Below are positions 23,330 to 33,709 of a stretch of DNA of 64,000 bases, piece after piece; position 1 is the stretch's first letter; the number at the start of each line of letters is the position of its first letter. Under the pieces are notes generated by a model, which ran no database searches, had not been told where the DNA came from, and saw only the letters and a list, made by a program, of their open reading frames with translations. Location of the stretch: positions 100,625,994 to 100,689,993 of the forward strand of contig BSWB01000005.1 of assembly GCA_033239125.1 (NCBI GenBank), written 5' to 3'. This DNA comes from Fagopyrum homotropicum. Taxonomy: Eukaryota; Streptophyta; Magnoliopsida; Caryophyllales; Polygonaceae. The translations under genes and the position numbers were made by a program.

Positions 23330-24369
23330 CGTCGGTACAGAAGTAGCAGCTAACTCAGCAAAGAACTCGGGATAACTCCATCTAATGCTCTTCTCTGTGT
23401 CCCAGGTGGCCTCATCGGCTCCTCGTCTAGACCACTAGATCCTCAACATCGGTATCTCCTTAGACCGCATACGTCTAGTACTGCGCTCTAGGACGGCTAC
23501 CGGATACTCCACGAAAGTGTGGTCGGGTTCCACTATCAGAGCCTCATGGCTGATGATGTGCCTCGGGTCCGGAATGTACTCTCTCAGCTGAGATACATGA
23601 AAGACCGGATGGACCCCCTCCAATCTCGGTGGCAGTGCTAATCGGTAGGCAACATCTCCGACTCTCTCCAAGATCTCAAATGGGCCGACATATCGGGGAC
23701 TCAGCTTCCCCTTAATGCCGAATCGTTGGACGCCTCTCGTTGGTGACACTCTCAACCACACCTGTGCACCTACTCTAAACTTCAGAGGTCGACGCCTCTT
23801 GTCGGCGTAGGACTTCTGACAAATCTGAGCTGCTAACATCTGCTCTCGGACAAAGGCAATCCGGACGATGTCATCCTGTATCTGGTCTGGAGCTACCCCC
23901 TCAGCTCTGCTAGGCTCATCCCAGCACAATGGTGTGCGACACCTCCGATCGTACAAAGCCTCATAAGGTGTCATCCCAATAGACGCATGCCAACTATTAT
24001 TATATGAAAACTCCACAAGGGGAAGGTGATTAGGCCATACATGTCCCCAATCCAGTACACAGGCTCGCAGCATGTCCTTTGATGTCTGGATGGTCCTCTC
24101 AGACTGACCGTCGGTCTGTGGGTGATAAGCAGTGGTAAAGTGGAGACTCGTCCCCAAAGCAGTATGTGCCTGCTGCAAAATCTCGAGGTGAAACGTCCAT
24201 CCCTGTCGGAGACGATAGTCCTCGATACTCCATGGAGTCTCACAATATGTCTGGTAAACTCCTCAGCTAGACGACTTACTGGCCACGTTTCCTTAATCGG
24301 AATGAAACGTGTGGTCTTCGTCAAACGGTCTACTACCACCCAAATAGCATCAAAACCTCTACTGAGTCT
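23330..24369 (-). pseudogene. Tekay integrase core, C-terminal part and chromodomain remnant
   Basis: From the Athila-2 insertion point the frame reads FDAIWVVVDRLTKTTRFIP and IVSDRDGRFTSRF (second catalytic Asp). It then shifts frame near 24178 to TAYHPQTDGQSERTIQ (catalytic Glu) and WPNHLPLVEFSYNNS. The C-terminal GKLSPRYVGPFEIL and VFHVSQLREYIPD blocks follow. The frame ends at a TAG near 23435; beyond it the chromodomain continues in the same frame to about 23330 (WSRRGADEATWDTE). Chromodomains guide chromovirus integration to marked chromatin; here the domain is cut by the stop. Confidence 0.85.
24365..24369. other. Athila-2 target-site duplication, left copy (AGTCT)
   Basis: AGTCT precedes the TG of the Athila-2 LTR and is repeated at 35560-35564 directly after its terminal CA, the 5-bp duplication expected of Ty3/gypsy integration. 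Confidence 0.95.
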
Positions 24370-26183
24370 TGATAACACGATTTATAACATAGTTTTAGGT
24401 GTACATTTAGATAGAATTCTCGCTCATTCATGCATGATCTAGCATTAGTTCAGGACGTTTTGCAACCAATTCACGTATTTTGTCGAGATAGACGTCTACA
24501 CGGACTTGTGTACGTTTTGTAGGTATTTTGGGAAGTTTAGAGCTAAAACGACGCGTTTAAGGATCGTTCATTTAGATGACACGTCCTCGGACTCATTAGG
24601 ACACAAGCCAAGGACTAAGAAGGACTCATGGGACCTTGCCAACACAAACCATGCACCAAACCACAGCTCAATGATCCAAGGCGAAGTTTTTGCATAGAAT
24701 CACGGTTCTCTGAAGAACCACGGCCGTGGAAATGACCGTGGATTTTGCCAGATTCTCGTGACAGCTGTGCCACGACTCTCATGGCCAGCTCATGAGAGAT
24801 TTGTTATAAAAGTGGTCCTTCATGGATTGTTTGGGGCAGCTGGGGTAGTTTGGGAGCAGCTCATCCATTATCCATTTCTCTAACAAATATATTCTCAAAA
24901 ATCAAGAGGTTTTTCCAGGAAGGAAAGTGCCAAAGAGAAGGAGAAGAACTCCATTGAAGAGGAGGAGAAGAACACACCATAGCTTTCTTGTATTTCGGAT
25001 TTCGTTTTCTAGAGATTGTATGAGTCTTTGAACCTTCTTTTGGAAGGGTTGTAAGTGGTTCTAATTCTAATCTTCAGCTTAGTTTTGGATTAAGTTCACT
25101 TGTTCACCCCTTTTCTTTCATTTTCTTGTAATGGATGTTTTGATTTCATGTTTGTTTGTTTTGAGTTCCATTATGAATATTATAGGCTAAATTGATGTGG
25201 TTCTAGGGTAAGGAAAGGAAGGTTATGGCTAGAACTATGATAGGACGGACTTAGATTTACCTTTGGATGATTTTTGTTTATGAACGTAGTTCCTGTTAGA
25301 AATCACGGGTAGTTCTTGAAGAACCACGGTCGTGGTTTCTGTAGAACAAACCGTGATTTTCCTAGTTCGAAGGACCTTGCCTAAGACCTATGAATTGTTG
25401 AAACCCTAAGTGTTTGCTGAGTTTAACCTATCCTAGGGTGACTTAGTGTAGTGGCTAAGAGTTAGGAGAGACTTACCCGGTAATCCTTGCCCTTAGAATC
25501 TAAAATAGCAAACCTTAGGTAATGGTGAGCCTAATAAGCCGCCATTGGATTAGATGTGCTAGGATAGTTGATTAGGACTTCCCTTTCCAAGACTTACCCG
25601 GTAAGGATAGGTAGATCCCTAATTAACAATCCGGTTTGTGTAGAATCCCTATCTTTAAGATCTTAGAGACTTACCCGGTAATGAGATCTTAGGAGTGGAC
25701 TAGTTGGATCATGAGACTTACCCGGTAATTGATCCCAAATTAGAAACACTAAATCCCAACATATCATAGTGAGATCCAAAGAATGAATAGATGACTTGAG
25801 TTTTATGCCATAACCGGAATTTCCGACCCCTAGAATCCGTCTTCTCTTTCTTTGATCTTCATCTTGTTTGGTCTGTTCATTTGTGCAGATTTTTAGTCTA
25901 GTTTGATTGTTTACTTTGCATGAATTGTGATCTTTGATTGATCACCAAAAATCCAACTAAAAACAATTGAGATTTTCATTTCTTTGTTTCCCTCTTTTCT
26001 AACCTTAGACCTTCACTAAACTTAATCACAAAACCGAATCAATTTTACCTTAGTCTTTGTGTTCGACCTCGGAATACTATCCATACTACAAATGTCCCGT
26101 ACACTGCGGGTGCGCTAGAAGTTAGGATAAATATAACGAGTATAAATTTAAGGCTTATTGCGTGCACACATTTTAGCGTAACA
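24370..26183 (+). repeat. Athila-2 5' LTR
   Basis: 1814 bp, TGATAACACG...TTAGCGTAACA. Contents include a TATA-like TATAAAA (24805-24811), CCACGGCCGTGG (24718-24729), CCACGGTCGTGG (25324-25335), four copies of AGACTTACCCGGTAA (25469-25728) and the U5 word CCCGTACACTGCGGG (26096-26110). Confidence 0.97.
24805..24811 (+). promoter_or_regulatory. Candidate TATA box of the Athila-2 LTR promoter
   Basis: TATAAAA lies 435 bp into the LTR, within ttgttataaaagtgg, and is unchanged in the 3' LTR (34181-34187). It is the best TATA-like word for the U3 promoter. The transcription start itself is not visible from sequence. Confidence 0.45.
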
Positions 26184-26189
26184 AGTTTT

Positions 26190-26207
26190 TGGCGCCGTTG
26201 CCGGGGA
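26190..26207 (+). other. Athila-2 primer-binding site (tRNA-Asp type)
   Basis: TGGCGCCGTTGCCGGGGA begins six bases after the LTR end and is complementary to the 3' end of tRNA-Asp. A short leader (26208-26324) separates it from gag and contains a pyrimidine-rich tract ending in CAG, a possible but unproven splice acceptor. Confidence 0.93.
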
Positions 26208-26324
26208 CTAGGTCTAGATTGAGTCTATTTTGTGATTGTTTCTAGTGTAGATCTTTCTTGTTGCTTTTGATCTCTCTTTGGTTGGTGTCTTTGCTTTTCA
26301 GGACATCTATTACTCTTTAGGTGT

Positions 26325-29300
26325 ATGCGAAGGTCTCGTAGCAAGGATTTAGCTCCATTCGATCCCGAACCGGAGAAAACCCTTCGATCTAGATCCAAGA
26401 ACATCCGAAAAGAGAAAGAGAAGGCCGGTAGAAATCTTCAAGCTGAGTTGGATGAAGCCTTAGAGCAAATAAGGCTAAGAGATGAGCTCTTGGAGGAAGA
26501 AAGGAGACTTGCCAATGAGAGGCAAGAGGAAACAAGGAGGGAGATTGAGGAGATTAGGCAAGCCCTTGTTCAAGGAGAGCTTAATCGCCGACAACCTCCA
26601 CCTCCTCCACCACAACCGCAGCCGGCGGCCAATGTTAGGGTTGTTCCCATTGCTATTGAGGAGCCACAAACCCTAGGGAGGCGTATGGATCCGGCACAAA
26701 GAGCACACCGACCGGGTGTGAATCTAGGAGATCCCGCAACCCACAACTATGAGCTCCGCCCTCAAGTTCTACAAATGATCCGGCACAATCAATTTGGAGG
26801 GATGGAAGGAGAGTCTCCTCACCAACATTTGATGAACTACGAGATTTTGATGGAAACTCTTAGGCCGCCAAGATTGGAGAGCAACAACCATAAGCTTAGG
26901 GCTTTTTCCTTCTCTCTTAAGGATAAAGCCTTGGCTTGGTATCAATCTATTCCACAAGGGCGAGTTGGTACTTGGGAGGAGATGACAACCGAGTTCTTGA
27001 CCAAGTTCTTCCCACCTTCAAAGACCACCGAATTAAGAGGGAAGATCAATGCCTTCGTGATGAGGGATAGAGAAAGTTTGTTCAAGTCTTGGGAGAGATT
27101 CAAAGACCTTTTCCTAGATTGTCCACACCATGGCATACCAAAAATTGAGCTATTGGAGATCTATTTCAAGGGACTTGATGAAGATAGCCAATTCAAGCTT
27201 CAATCCCTTTCCGGTGGGACATTTATGGAGAAACATGTAGATGATGCTTGGGAGTTTGTGGAGAAGCAAGCTCTAGTGATTGAGAAGTACTCTCATAGGA
27301 AGAGTGAAGGAAGAAAGGCGGGAGCATATGAGGTGAGCGAGGTCACCATGAGCAATTTCAAGCTTGACGCCATCAACAACGAGTTGAAATCCTTGAGAGA
27401 GTTGTGTACTACAGCCTTGAAGAGCCAAGCAACTCCTCAAGTGCTTCCACAAGCCAACCTATCTTCCAAGGAGGAAGATGTGAATTATATGGGAAGGGGC
27501 AACTTCAACAATTACCAAGGCCCAAGAAATTTCAACAACAACCGGCAATTCAACAATTACCGGCCCAACCACAACCATCCCGGATTTTCTTACTCTAACC
27601 CGGATGGAGCCTTGAACCCTCCCGCCTCCACAAGCACAACTCCACCACAAAGAGCTTCACAAGAACCTCCACCCGGTTTTACTCAACCTCCAAAGGATAG
27701 GACCGAAGTCATGTTTGAACAATTGCTAGGAAGATTGAGTGGACTTGAGAGCACCGTGACTTCAATTTCTAAGGCTCAGAAGGTCTTGGAAGCACAAGTC
27801 TTTCAAAAGGCGGGTGAAGCACATAGAGATCCGGGGAAGCTTCCCGGAAGAACCGAAGACAACCCAAGAGGCCAAGTGTTGGCTATCACAACAAGGAGCG
27901 GGTTGAGTATGAAGGATCCCTTACCCAAGGATCAAGCTAAGGGGAAACAAGTAGTGGTAGAAGAGGGAAGAAAGCAAGAAGATGGAGACAAGAGCAAGGA
28001 TGTAGAGCCAACCTATGTGGCACCACCTCCATACAAGCCACCACTACCATTCCCACAATCAAGAGCAAGAGCTCGTTTGGACAATCACTTTGGTAAGTTC
28101 CTTGAACTAATGTCCAAGTTACATATTAACATTCCATTCATGGATGCCATCTTAGGGATGCCGGCATATGGGAAGTTTTTGAAAGAAATACTATCCAACA
28201 AAAGGAAGTTGGAGGAGTATGGGGAGATAAGGATGACCAAGAGATCCTCGGAATTGATCCAAACCATGAAGGAAGAGATGCCTCCCAAGTTAAGGGATCC
28301 GGGCTCTTTTTGCGTCCCAATAGGAGTGGGAGATGTGAAGTACGAGGCCCTTTGTGATCTTGGAGCAAGTGTAAGCATCATACCGCTTGCGCTTAGCAAC
28401 AAGGTCGGGTTGGGAGAGCCAAAACCGGTCAAGATGACCCTCTATATGGCGGACCGTTCTATCACTCATCCGGTTGGGATTCTAGAGGATATCCCGGTGC
28501 AGCTAGGAGGATTCTACGTGCCTATTGATTTTGTAGTGTTGGACATTCCGGCGGATTATCCGGTTCCTATCATCTTAGGAAGGCCTTTCCTAGCCACTTC
28601 CGGATGCTTAGTGGATTGCAAGAACGGGACTCTCTCCTTCAACATCGGGGAAGAGAACATCAAGTTCAAGTTGTCCACAATGATGAAAGGGCCAACCCTT
28701 GATGAAGATATCTTCAACATAGTCGAGCATGAAGAATCTAGGGAAGTTGTGAGCTCGATCTTGATCAAAGATCCCTTGGAGAAGGTCCTTACCTTGAGTA
28801 TGATGGAAGAAGGCGTTGAAGAGGGCTGCAATGAAGAGATCAAGGTCTTGGAAGTTTTGGAAGAGGAGCCAAGAGTTGGATTTGAGAGCCACGAAGAGGT
28901 GGTGAACAGCTGCAAGTTCCACGGTCGAGATGCAAGTTCCACGGCCGTCAAACTTTCTGGACAACTCCGAGAAGCAAGCTTGGCAAAAACCACGGCCGTG
29001 GAAGATGAGCAACCTGTGTTTCCACCCGTGGTTTTCCCTAAATCAGCTCTTAATGATGATCAAGCTTCTAGGAGCCATGGAGAGTCTTCCCTTGCTTTGG
29101 ATTCATCTCATCCAATCTTATTTGGATCGTCTTCAACCGATAAAGGTCCTCCCTCACTTGAACTTAAACCCCTTCCCTCTCATTTAAAGTATGCATTTCT
29201 TGGTGATAATTCTACATATCCTGTGATTGTTAATGCATGCTTGAGTGATGATGAACTTGCTAAGTTGTTGCATGAACTAAGATTGCATAGGAAGGCCATT

Positions 29301-30977
29301 GGTTATACTATTGATGATTTGGTTGGCATTAAGCCATCTTTGTGCATGCATAAGATAATGATGGAAGATAACCACAAACCCTCTATTGAACATCAAAGGA
29401 GATTGAATCCTATAATGAAAGAGGTGGTCAAAAAGGAAATCATTAAGTTGCTAGATGCGGGAATTATCTACCCTATCTCGGATAGTAAGTGGGTTAGCCC
29501 CGTTCATGTAGTGCCTAAAAAGGGTGGAATGACGGTAGTAACTAATGAGAATAATGAACTAATACCGACTAGGACGGTTACGGGATGGAGGATGTGCATT
29601 GATTATAGGAAATTAAACATGGCCTCTAGGAAAGATCACTTCCCCCTCCCCTTCATTGACCAAATGCTAGAAAGGTTAGCTCAACACTCTCATTTTTGCT
29701 ATTTAGATGGGTATAGTGGATTCTTCCAAATCCCTATCCACCCCGATGACCAAGAGAAAACGACTTTTACATATCCATGGGGTACCTTTGCATATAGGAG
29801 AATGCCATTTGGGTTATGTAATGCACCCGCCACCTTTCAAAGGTGTATGATGGCTATCTTTTCGGAATACATAGAAAATATCATGGAAGTGTTCATGGAT
29901 GATTTCTCTGTTTATGGTTCTTCTTTCGATGATTGCTTGGCTAACTTGTCATTAGTGTTGCAAAGATGTGAGGAGACAAATCTTGTCTTAAATTGGGAAA
30001 AATGCCACTTCATGGTAAGTGAAGGGATTGTGTTAGGACACTTGGTGTCTAACCGTGGCATTGAGGTTGATAGGGATAAGATTGAAACGATAGAGAAGTT
30101 GCCACCACCTACCTCGGTGAAGGGGGTAAGGAGTTTCTTAGGGCATGCCGGTTTTTACCGGAGGTTCATTCAAGACTTCTCTAAAATTTCTAAGCCTCTC
30201 ACTAACCTACTAATGAAAGATGTTGATTTTGTCTTTTCCAAGGATTGTCTCGAAGCTTTTTGTAGGTTGAAGAACGCCTTGACCTCCGCACCTATCATGC
30301 AACCTCCGGATTGGAGTCTACCATTTGAGATCATGTGCGATGCAAGTGATGTGGCCGTTGGGGCCGTTTTAGGGCAAAGGAAAGAAGGGCGCACTCATGC
30401 TATTTACTATGCTAGCAAGACGCTAGATGATGCCCAACTCAACTATGCTACCACCGAGAAGGAATTGTTGGTGGTGGTGTATGCATTTGAGAAATTCCGC
30501 TCATACCTTGTTGGAGCGAAGGTCATAGTTTATACGGATCATGCGGCGATCCGTTATCTACTTACAAAGAAGGATGCCAAACCAAGGTTGATTCGGTGGA
30601 TCCTTCTTCTTCAAGAGTTTGATTTGGAGATACGAGATAAGAAGGGATCCGAGAACTCCGTGGCGGATCACCTTAGTAGACTCCCACCATTGGAGCTTGG
30701 GAAAGACAACATCCCGATAGATGATTCATTCCGGGATGAACAATTGCAAATGGTGGAGGAATGCTTGTTCCAAGTGGCTAGAGGAAGTGAGCCGTGGTAC
30801 GCCGACATTGTGAACTACTTAGCGTGTGAGGAAGTGCCTCCCGGACTTACATATGCACAAAGGAAGAAGTTCTTCAACGATGTAAGGCATTACTATTGGA
30901 GTGAGCCACTCTATTCAAGAGAGGCCCGGATGGGGTGCTTAGAAGATGCATACCGGAGGATGAAGTGGAGAGTGTGA
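26325..30977 (+). CDS. Athila-2 Gag-protease-RT-RNase H polyprotein
   Basis: A 1550-codon open frame starts at ATG 26325 (MRRSRSKDLAPFDP). Gag spans about residues 1-400: a coiled-coil-like charged head, a Pro-rich stretch, then the core with AWYQSIPQGR, FFPPSKTTELRGKINAF and LDCPHHGIPKIELLEI, and an Asn-rich tail without a zinc knuckle. Aspartic protease is near residue 677 (CDLGASVSIIP, later IILGRPFL). RT runs about 1020-1260, with active site FMDDFSVYG near 1189 and MPFGLCNAPATFQ before it. RNase H starts near 1336 with its first Asp intact (MCDASD) plus YYASKTLDDAQLNYATTEKE. The products would form particles, process the polyprotein and make cDNA. The last ~20 codons are out of frame: a one-base loss near 30908-30914, judged against Athila-1, ends the frame at 30977 before the integrase. 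Confidence 0.93.
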   Translation: MRRSRSKDLAPFDPEPEKTLRSRSKNIRKEKEKAGRNLQAELDEALEQIRLRDELLEEERRLANERQEETRREIEEIRQALVQGELNRRQPPPPPPQPQPAANVRVVPIAIEEPQTLGRRMDPAQRAHRPGVNLGDPATHNYELRPQVLQMIRHNQFGGMEGESPHQHLMNYEILMETLRPPRLESNNHKLRAFSFSLKDKALAWYQSIPQGRVGTWEEMTTEFLTKFFPPSKTTELRGKINAFVMRDRESLFKSWERFKDLFLDCPHHGIPKIELLEIYFKGLDEDSQFKLQSLSGGTFMEKHVDDAWEFVEKQALVIEKYSHRKSEGRKAGAYEVSEVTMSNFKLDAINNELKSLRELCTTALKSQATPQVLPQANLSSKEEDVNYMGRGNFNNYQGPRNFNNNRQFNNYRPNHNHPGFSYSNPDGALNPPASTSTTPPQRASQEPPPGFTQPPKDRTEVMFEQLLGRLSGLESTVTSISKAQKVLEAQVFQKAGEAHRDPGKLPGRTEDNPRGQVLAITTRSGLSMKDPLPKDQAKGKQVVVEEGRKQEDGDKSKDVEPTYVAPPPYKPPLPFPQSRARARLDNHFGKFLELMSKLHINIPFMDAILGMPAYGKFLKEILSNKRKLEEYGEIRMTKRSSELIQTMKEEMPPKLRDPGSFCVPIGVGDVKYEALCDLGASVSIIPLALSNKVGLGEPKPVKMTLYMADRSITHPVGILEDIPVQLGGFYVPIDFVVLDIPADYPVPIILGRPFLATSGCLVDCKNGTLSFNIGEENIKFKLSTMMKGPTLDEDIFNIVEHEESREVVSSILIKDPLEKVLTLSMMEEGVEEGCNEEIKVLEVLEEEPRVGFESHEEVVNSCKFHGRDASSTAVKLSGQLREASLAKTTAVEDEQPVFPPVVFPKSALNDDQASRSHGESSLALDSSHPILFGSSSTDKGPPSLELKPLPSHLKYAFLGDNSTYPVIVNACLSDDELAKLLHELRLHRKAIGYTIDDLVGIKPSLCMHKIMMEDNHKPSIEHQRRLNPIMKEVVKKEIIKLLDAGIIYPISDSKWVSPVHVVPKKGGMTVVTNENNELIPTRTVTGWRMCIDYRKLNMASRKDHFPLPFIDQMLERLAQHSHFCYLDGYSGFFQIPIHPDDQEKTTFTYPWGTFAYRRMPFGLCNAPATFQRCMMAIFSEYIENIMEVFMDDFSVYGSSFDDCLANLSLVLQRCEETNLVLNWEKCHFMVSEGIVLGHLVSNRGIEVDRDKIETIEKLPPPTSVKGVRSFLGHAGFYRRFIQDFSKISKPLTNLLMKDVDFVFSKDCLEAFCRLKNALTSAPIMQPPDWSLPFEIMCDASDVAVGAVLGQRKEGRTHAIYYASKTLDDAQLNYATTEKELLVVVYAFEKFRSYLVGAKVIVYTDHAAIRYLLTKKDAKPRLIRWILLLQEFDLEIRDKKGSENSVADHLSRLPPLELGKDNIPIDDSFRDEQLQMVEECLFQVARGSEPWYADIVNYLACEEVPPGLTYAQRKKFFNDVRHYYWSEPLYSREARMGCLEDAYRRMKWRV

Positions 30978-32068
30978 TCCGGCATTGCCACTCCTTACCA
31001 TGCGGAGGCCATGCTAGCTCACACAAGACGTGTGCAAAGGTATTGCAATCCGGTTTTTATTGGCCTAACTTGTTTAGAGATGTGCAAGGTTTTGTAGCGG
31101 CATGTGATGCTTGCCAAAGGACGGGCAACATCTCAAGGAGGAATGAAATGCCCTTGAATAACATCCAAGAAGTTGAGATTTTTGACGTGTGGGGTGTAGA
31201 CTTCATGGGACCATTCCCTTCTTCATGTGGCAATCTCTACATCCTATTGGCGGTGGACTATGTGTCAAGATGGGTAGAGGTGATCGCCTCTCCTACGAAT
31301 GATGCCAAGGTGGTAGTGCGGTTCTTCAACCGGGTGATCTTCCCTAGGTTTGGAACACCAAGGGTAATCATTAGTGATGGAGGGAAGCACTTCACAAATA
31401 GGAACTTTGGAGCACTTTTGGCCAAGTATGGGGTGACTCATAAGGTGGCAACACCCTACCATCCCCAAACTAGTGGTCAAGTGGAGATCTCCAACCGAGA
31501 GATCAAAGCCATCCTCGAGAAGACGGTGTCTAGGACAAGGAAGGATTGGGCTATGAAGCTCGATGACGCACTATGGGCATATAGAACCGCCTTCAAGACA
31601 CCAATTGGAACCACCCCCTACAAGTTGGTCTATGGCAAGTCTTGCCATCTTCCGGTGGAAATGGAGCATAGAGCTTATTGGGCCATTAAGTGGCTAAATT
31701 TTGACCTCAAGGAAGCGGGAGAAAAGAGGTTGCTTGATATCAATGCCCTTGAGGAGCTCCGGTTGGAAGCTTATGAGAATGCCCGGATCTACAAGGAGAG
31801 AACCAAAAGGTGGCATGACAAGAGGATCATTCCAAAGGAGTTGAGTGAAGGAGATCTTGTCCTTCTCTTCAACTCAAAGCTAAGGCTCTTTCCCGGAAAG
31901 CTCAAATCAAGATGGACCGGGCCATATGTGGTGAAGAAGATCTTCCCCCATGGAGCTATTAAAATAGGAGGGGAGCATTGTGGAAATTTCAAGGTGAATG
32001 GGCATCGCTTGAAGAAGTATATTCCGGGAGCCCCGGTAGACATGATTGCCCCGCTTCACCTCGAATAG
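30935..32068 (+). pseudogene. Athila-2 integrase (shifted frame continuation of pol)
   Basis: An open frame of about 377 codons overlaps the end of gag-pol in another frame. Its first codon is GTG and is not a real start, so the integrase could be made only by a frameshift or as an error product. The zinc domain (VIRHCHSLPCGGH, CDACQR), the catalytic Asp in VWGVDFMGPFP, Asp in IISDGGKHF and Glu in SGQVEISNREIKA are all intact, as is the GPYVVKKIFPHG C-terminal block. Apart from the upstream frameshift it looks functional, as expected for such a recent copy. Confidence 0.9.
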
Positions 32069-32104
32069 ACGCTCCCGAGTTTGGTCAAGCTAATGACCTT
32101 AAAG

Positions 32105-32130
32105 AAGCGCTTGGTGGGAGGCAACCCATT
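32105..32130 (+). promoter_or_regulatory. Conserved post-pol palindrome plus hairpin (Athila-2)
   Basis: AAGCGCTT (32105-32112) is followed by GGTGGG, AGGCAA, CCCATT. The stem pairs with G-U wobbles where the Athila-1 stem has Watson-Crick pairs, and the AGGCA loop is shared. Its position 37 bases after the pol stop matches the Athila-1 arrangement. Confidence 0.5.
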
Positions 32131-33709
32131 GGTAACATTTTTCCTTTTTCATTTTTGCTTAGATTTTTCTGTTTTTGTATGCTTTGTGTGTGTTTTGTCT
32201 ACTCTCGTGTGTGTGCTAGAGCATTAGTGGCATTGGAAGCCTCTCTTGACAATGAAAATGATGATGATGACACCCTCACCAATTATGGGTGGAGCGGACG
32301 CGGAACTTGGACGGCTAGCGATGCCTAGCGCGGGTTCCGAAGCTTTGAAGGATGTTTAGAGCTCTCTACCATGGTTGAAAGGATCATCCAACATCAATTC
32401 ACTTGAGAATTCCCAATTGCCATAGCAAACGATTTTACATTGTGAGAACCTTCTTTCACTCTCTTTACTTGAATACCACATTGGAGACAATGTGTTTCTA
32501 AGTATGGGGTGGGGTTTGCATGATCCTTTGCATGATGAGCATCTAGGATAGGTTAATGTCTTGCATTGTACATACTTAAAACGAAAATCCCATAAAAATC
32601 AGAAAATTTAAAAAATTTTTGTGCTTTCTAGGCTTGGATATGATCCTAATGATGAAACTTGTCTTGTGATTGGCTATGGATGGCCTTATGTGTTGAATTG
32701 ATAAATGCATATGTGGACTTGAACTACTTTTCTTAAATTCTATGAATGACTTGTGATCATGATGATTGCCCAGAACGGATTGAGTATTGAAAGTCGAAAT
32801 TACATGATAGTTCTTGCATACCATCTAGGAATGAATGAGGCATTTCATCTTTCTCTACTTCTCATCTTGATCATAATTGCTTGAGCACCTCAATTGATAT
32901 AAAATCGACCTCCTTTAAACCCATCCGGGAATAGGAGCATGCTAGTGTGTTGAAATGTGTGAAAAGCAAGTGCGGGGTGAAGATGTAATGAAAAGAATGT
33001 CGTGAATAAAATGCTGAAATTATTGAGGAAGTGTAGCCAAAATATAGGTTTGGGGGCGTTGGTTTAAATGACAAGTAACTCGGTACACTTCACATAATCG
33101 GGTGTTGGTACCTTGCCAAAGTCAAATGAACCAATAGCCCTAACGAGCTTTGGTATGTGTGCCCGGTGTGGATGCACCTCGAAAACTAAGAAAAAGCCCG
33201 AGGACGGCTAATCACCAAGGTTTCGGCTTTTGTACACCAATGCCATTGTCTCAAAAAGAAAAAGAAGAAAAAAAAAAGAAAAGAAAGCAAGATAGGGAAA
33301 AATATACACTTGGGGGAAGTTGATCGAGGACAAGGATGTGAAGCTAGTTCCATTCCCGGATTAGCATCACATAACCTAGAGAATCCCCCGCCCAATTGCA
33401 ATGTTTCTTGGCCTTTTTATGTCACAAGCCCTTATGACCTACTTGCATGTTTGTAAGACTTAGTGATCTAGATTGGATAGACTCTTGATCTTCTTGACCT
33501 CTTCATCCTCACATTTCATGCATGTTTTTGAGTTAAGTACGATTGTCTTTCCATGCCCTTATTGTTTGATACATAATTGCTTATCCAATTGCCATTGATC
33601 ATGACTATGAAGGTGATCTGATAGTAGAAGCACAAAACCCAAAAAGATTTTGCCATTTTTTTTCTGCATACATAAATCATGTCATCTCTTAGTCTATAGT
33701 TGGGAATTT

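Noticed and set aside
30905..30977. Programmed frameshift between gag-pol and integrase in Athila-2
   Set aside because: Athila-1 reads straight through this region in one frame and no clear slippery heptamer is visible, so a simple one-base loss is the better explanation.
33186..33401. 71-codon minus-strand frame in the Athila-2 3' region
   Set aside because: Poly-Phe is caused by an A-rich run near 33260-33290; no counterpart in Athila-1.
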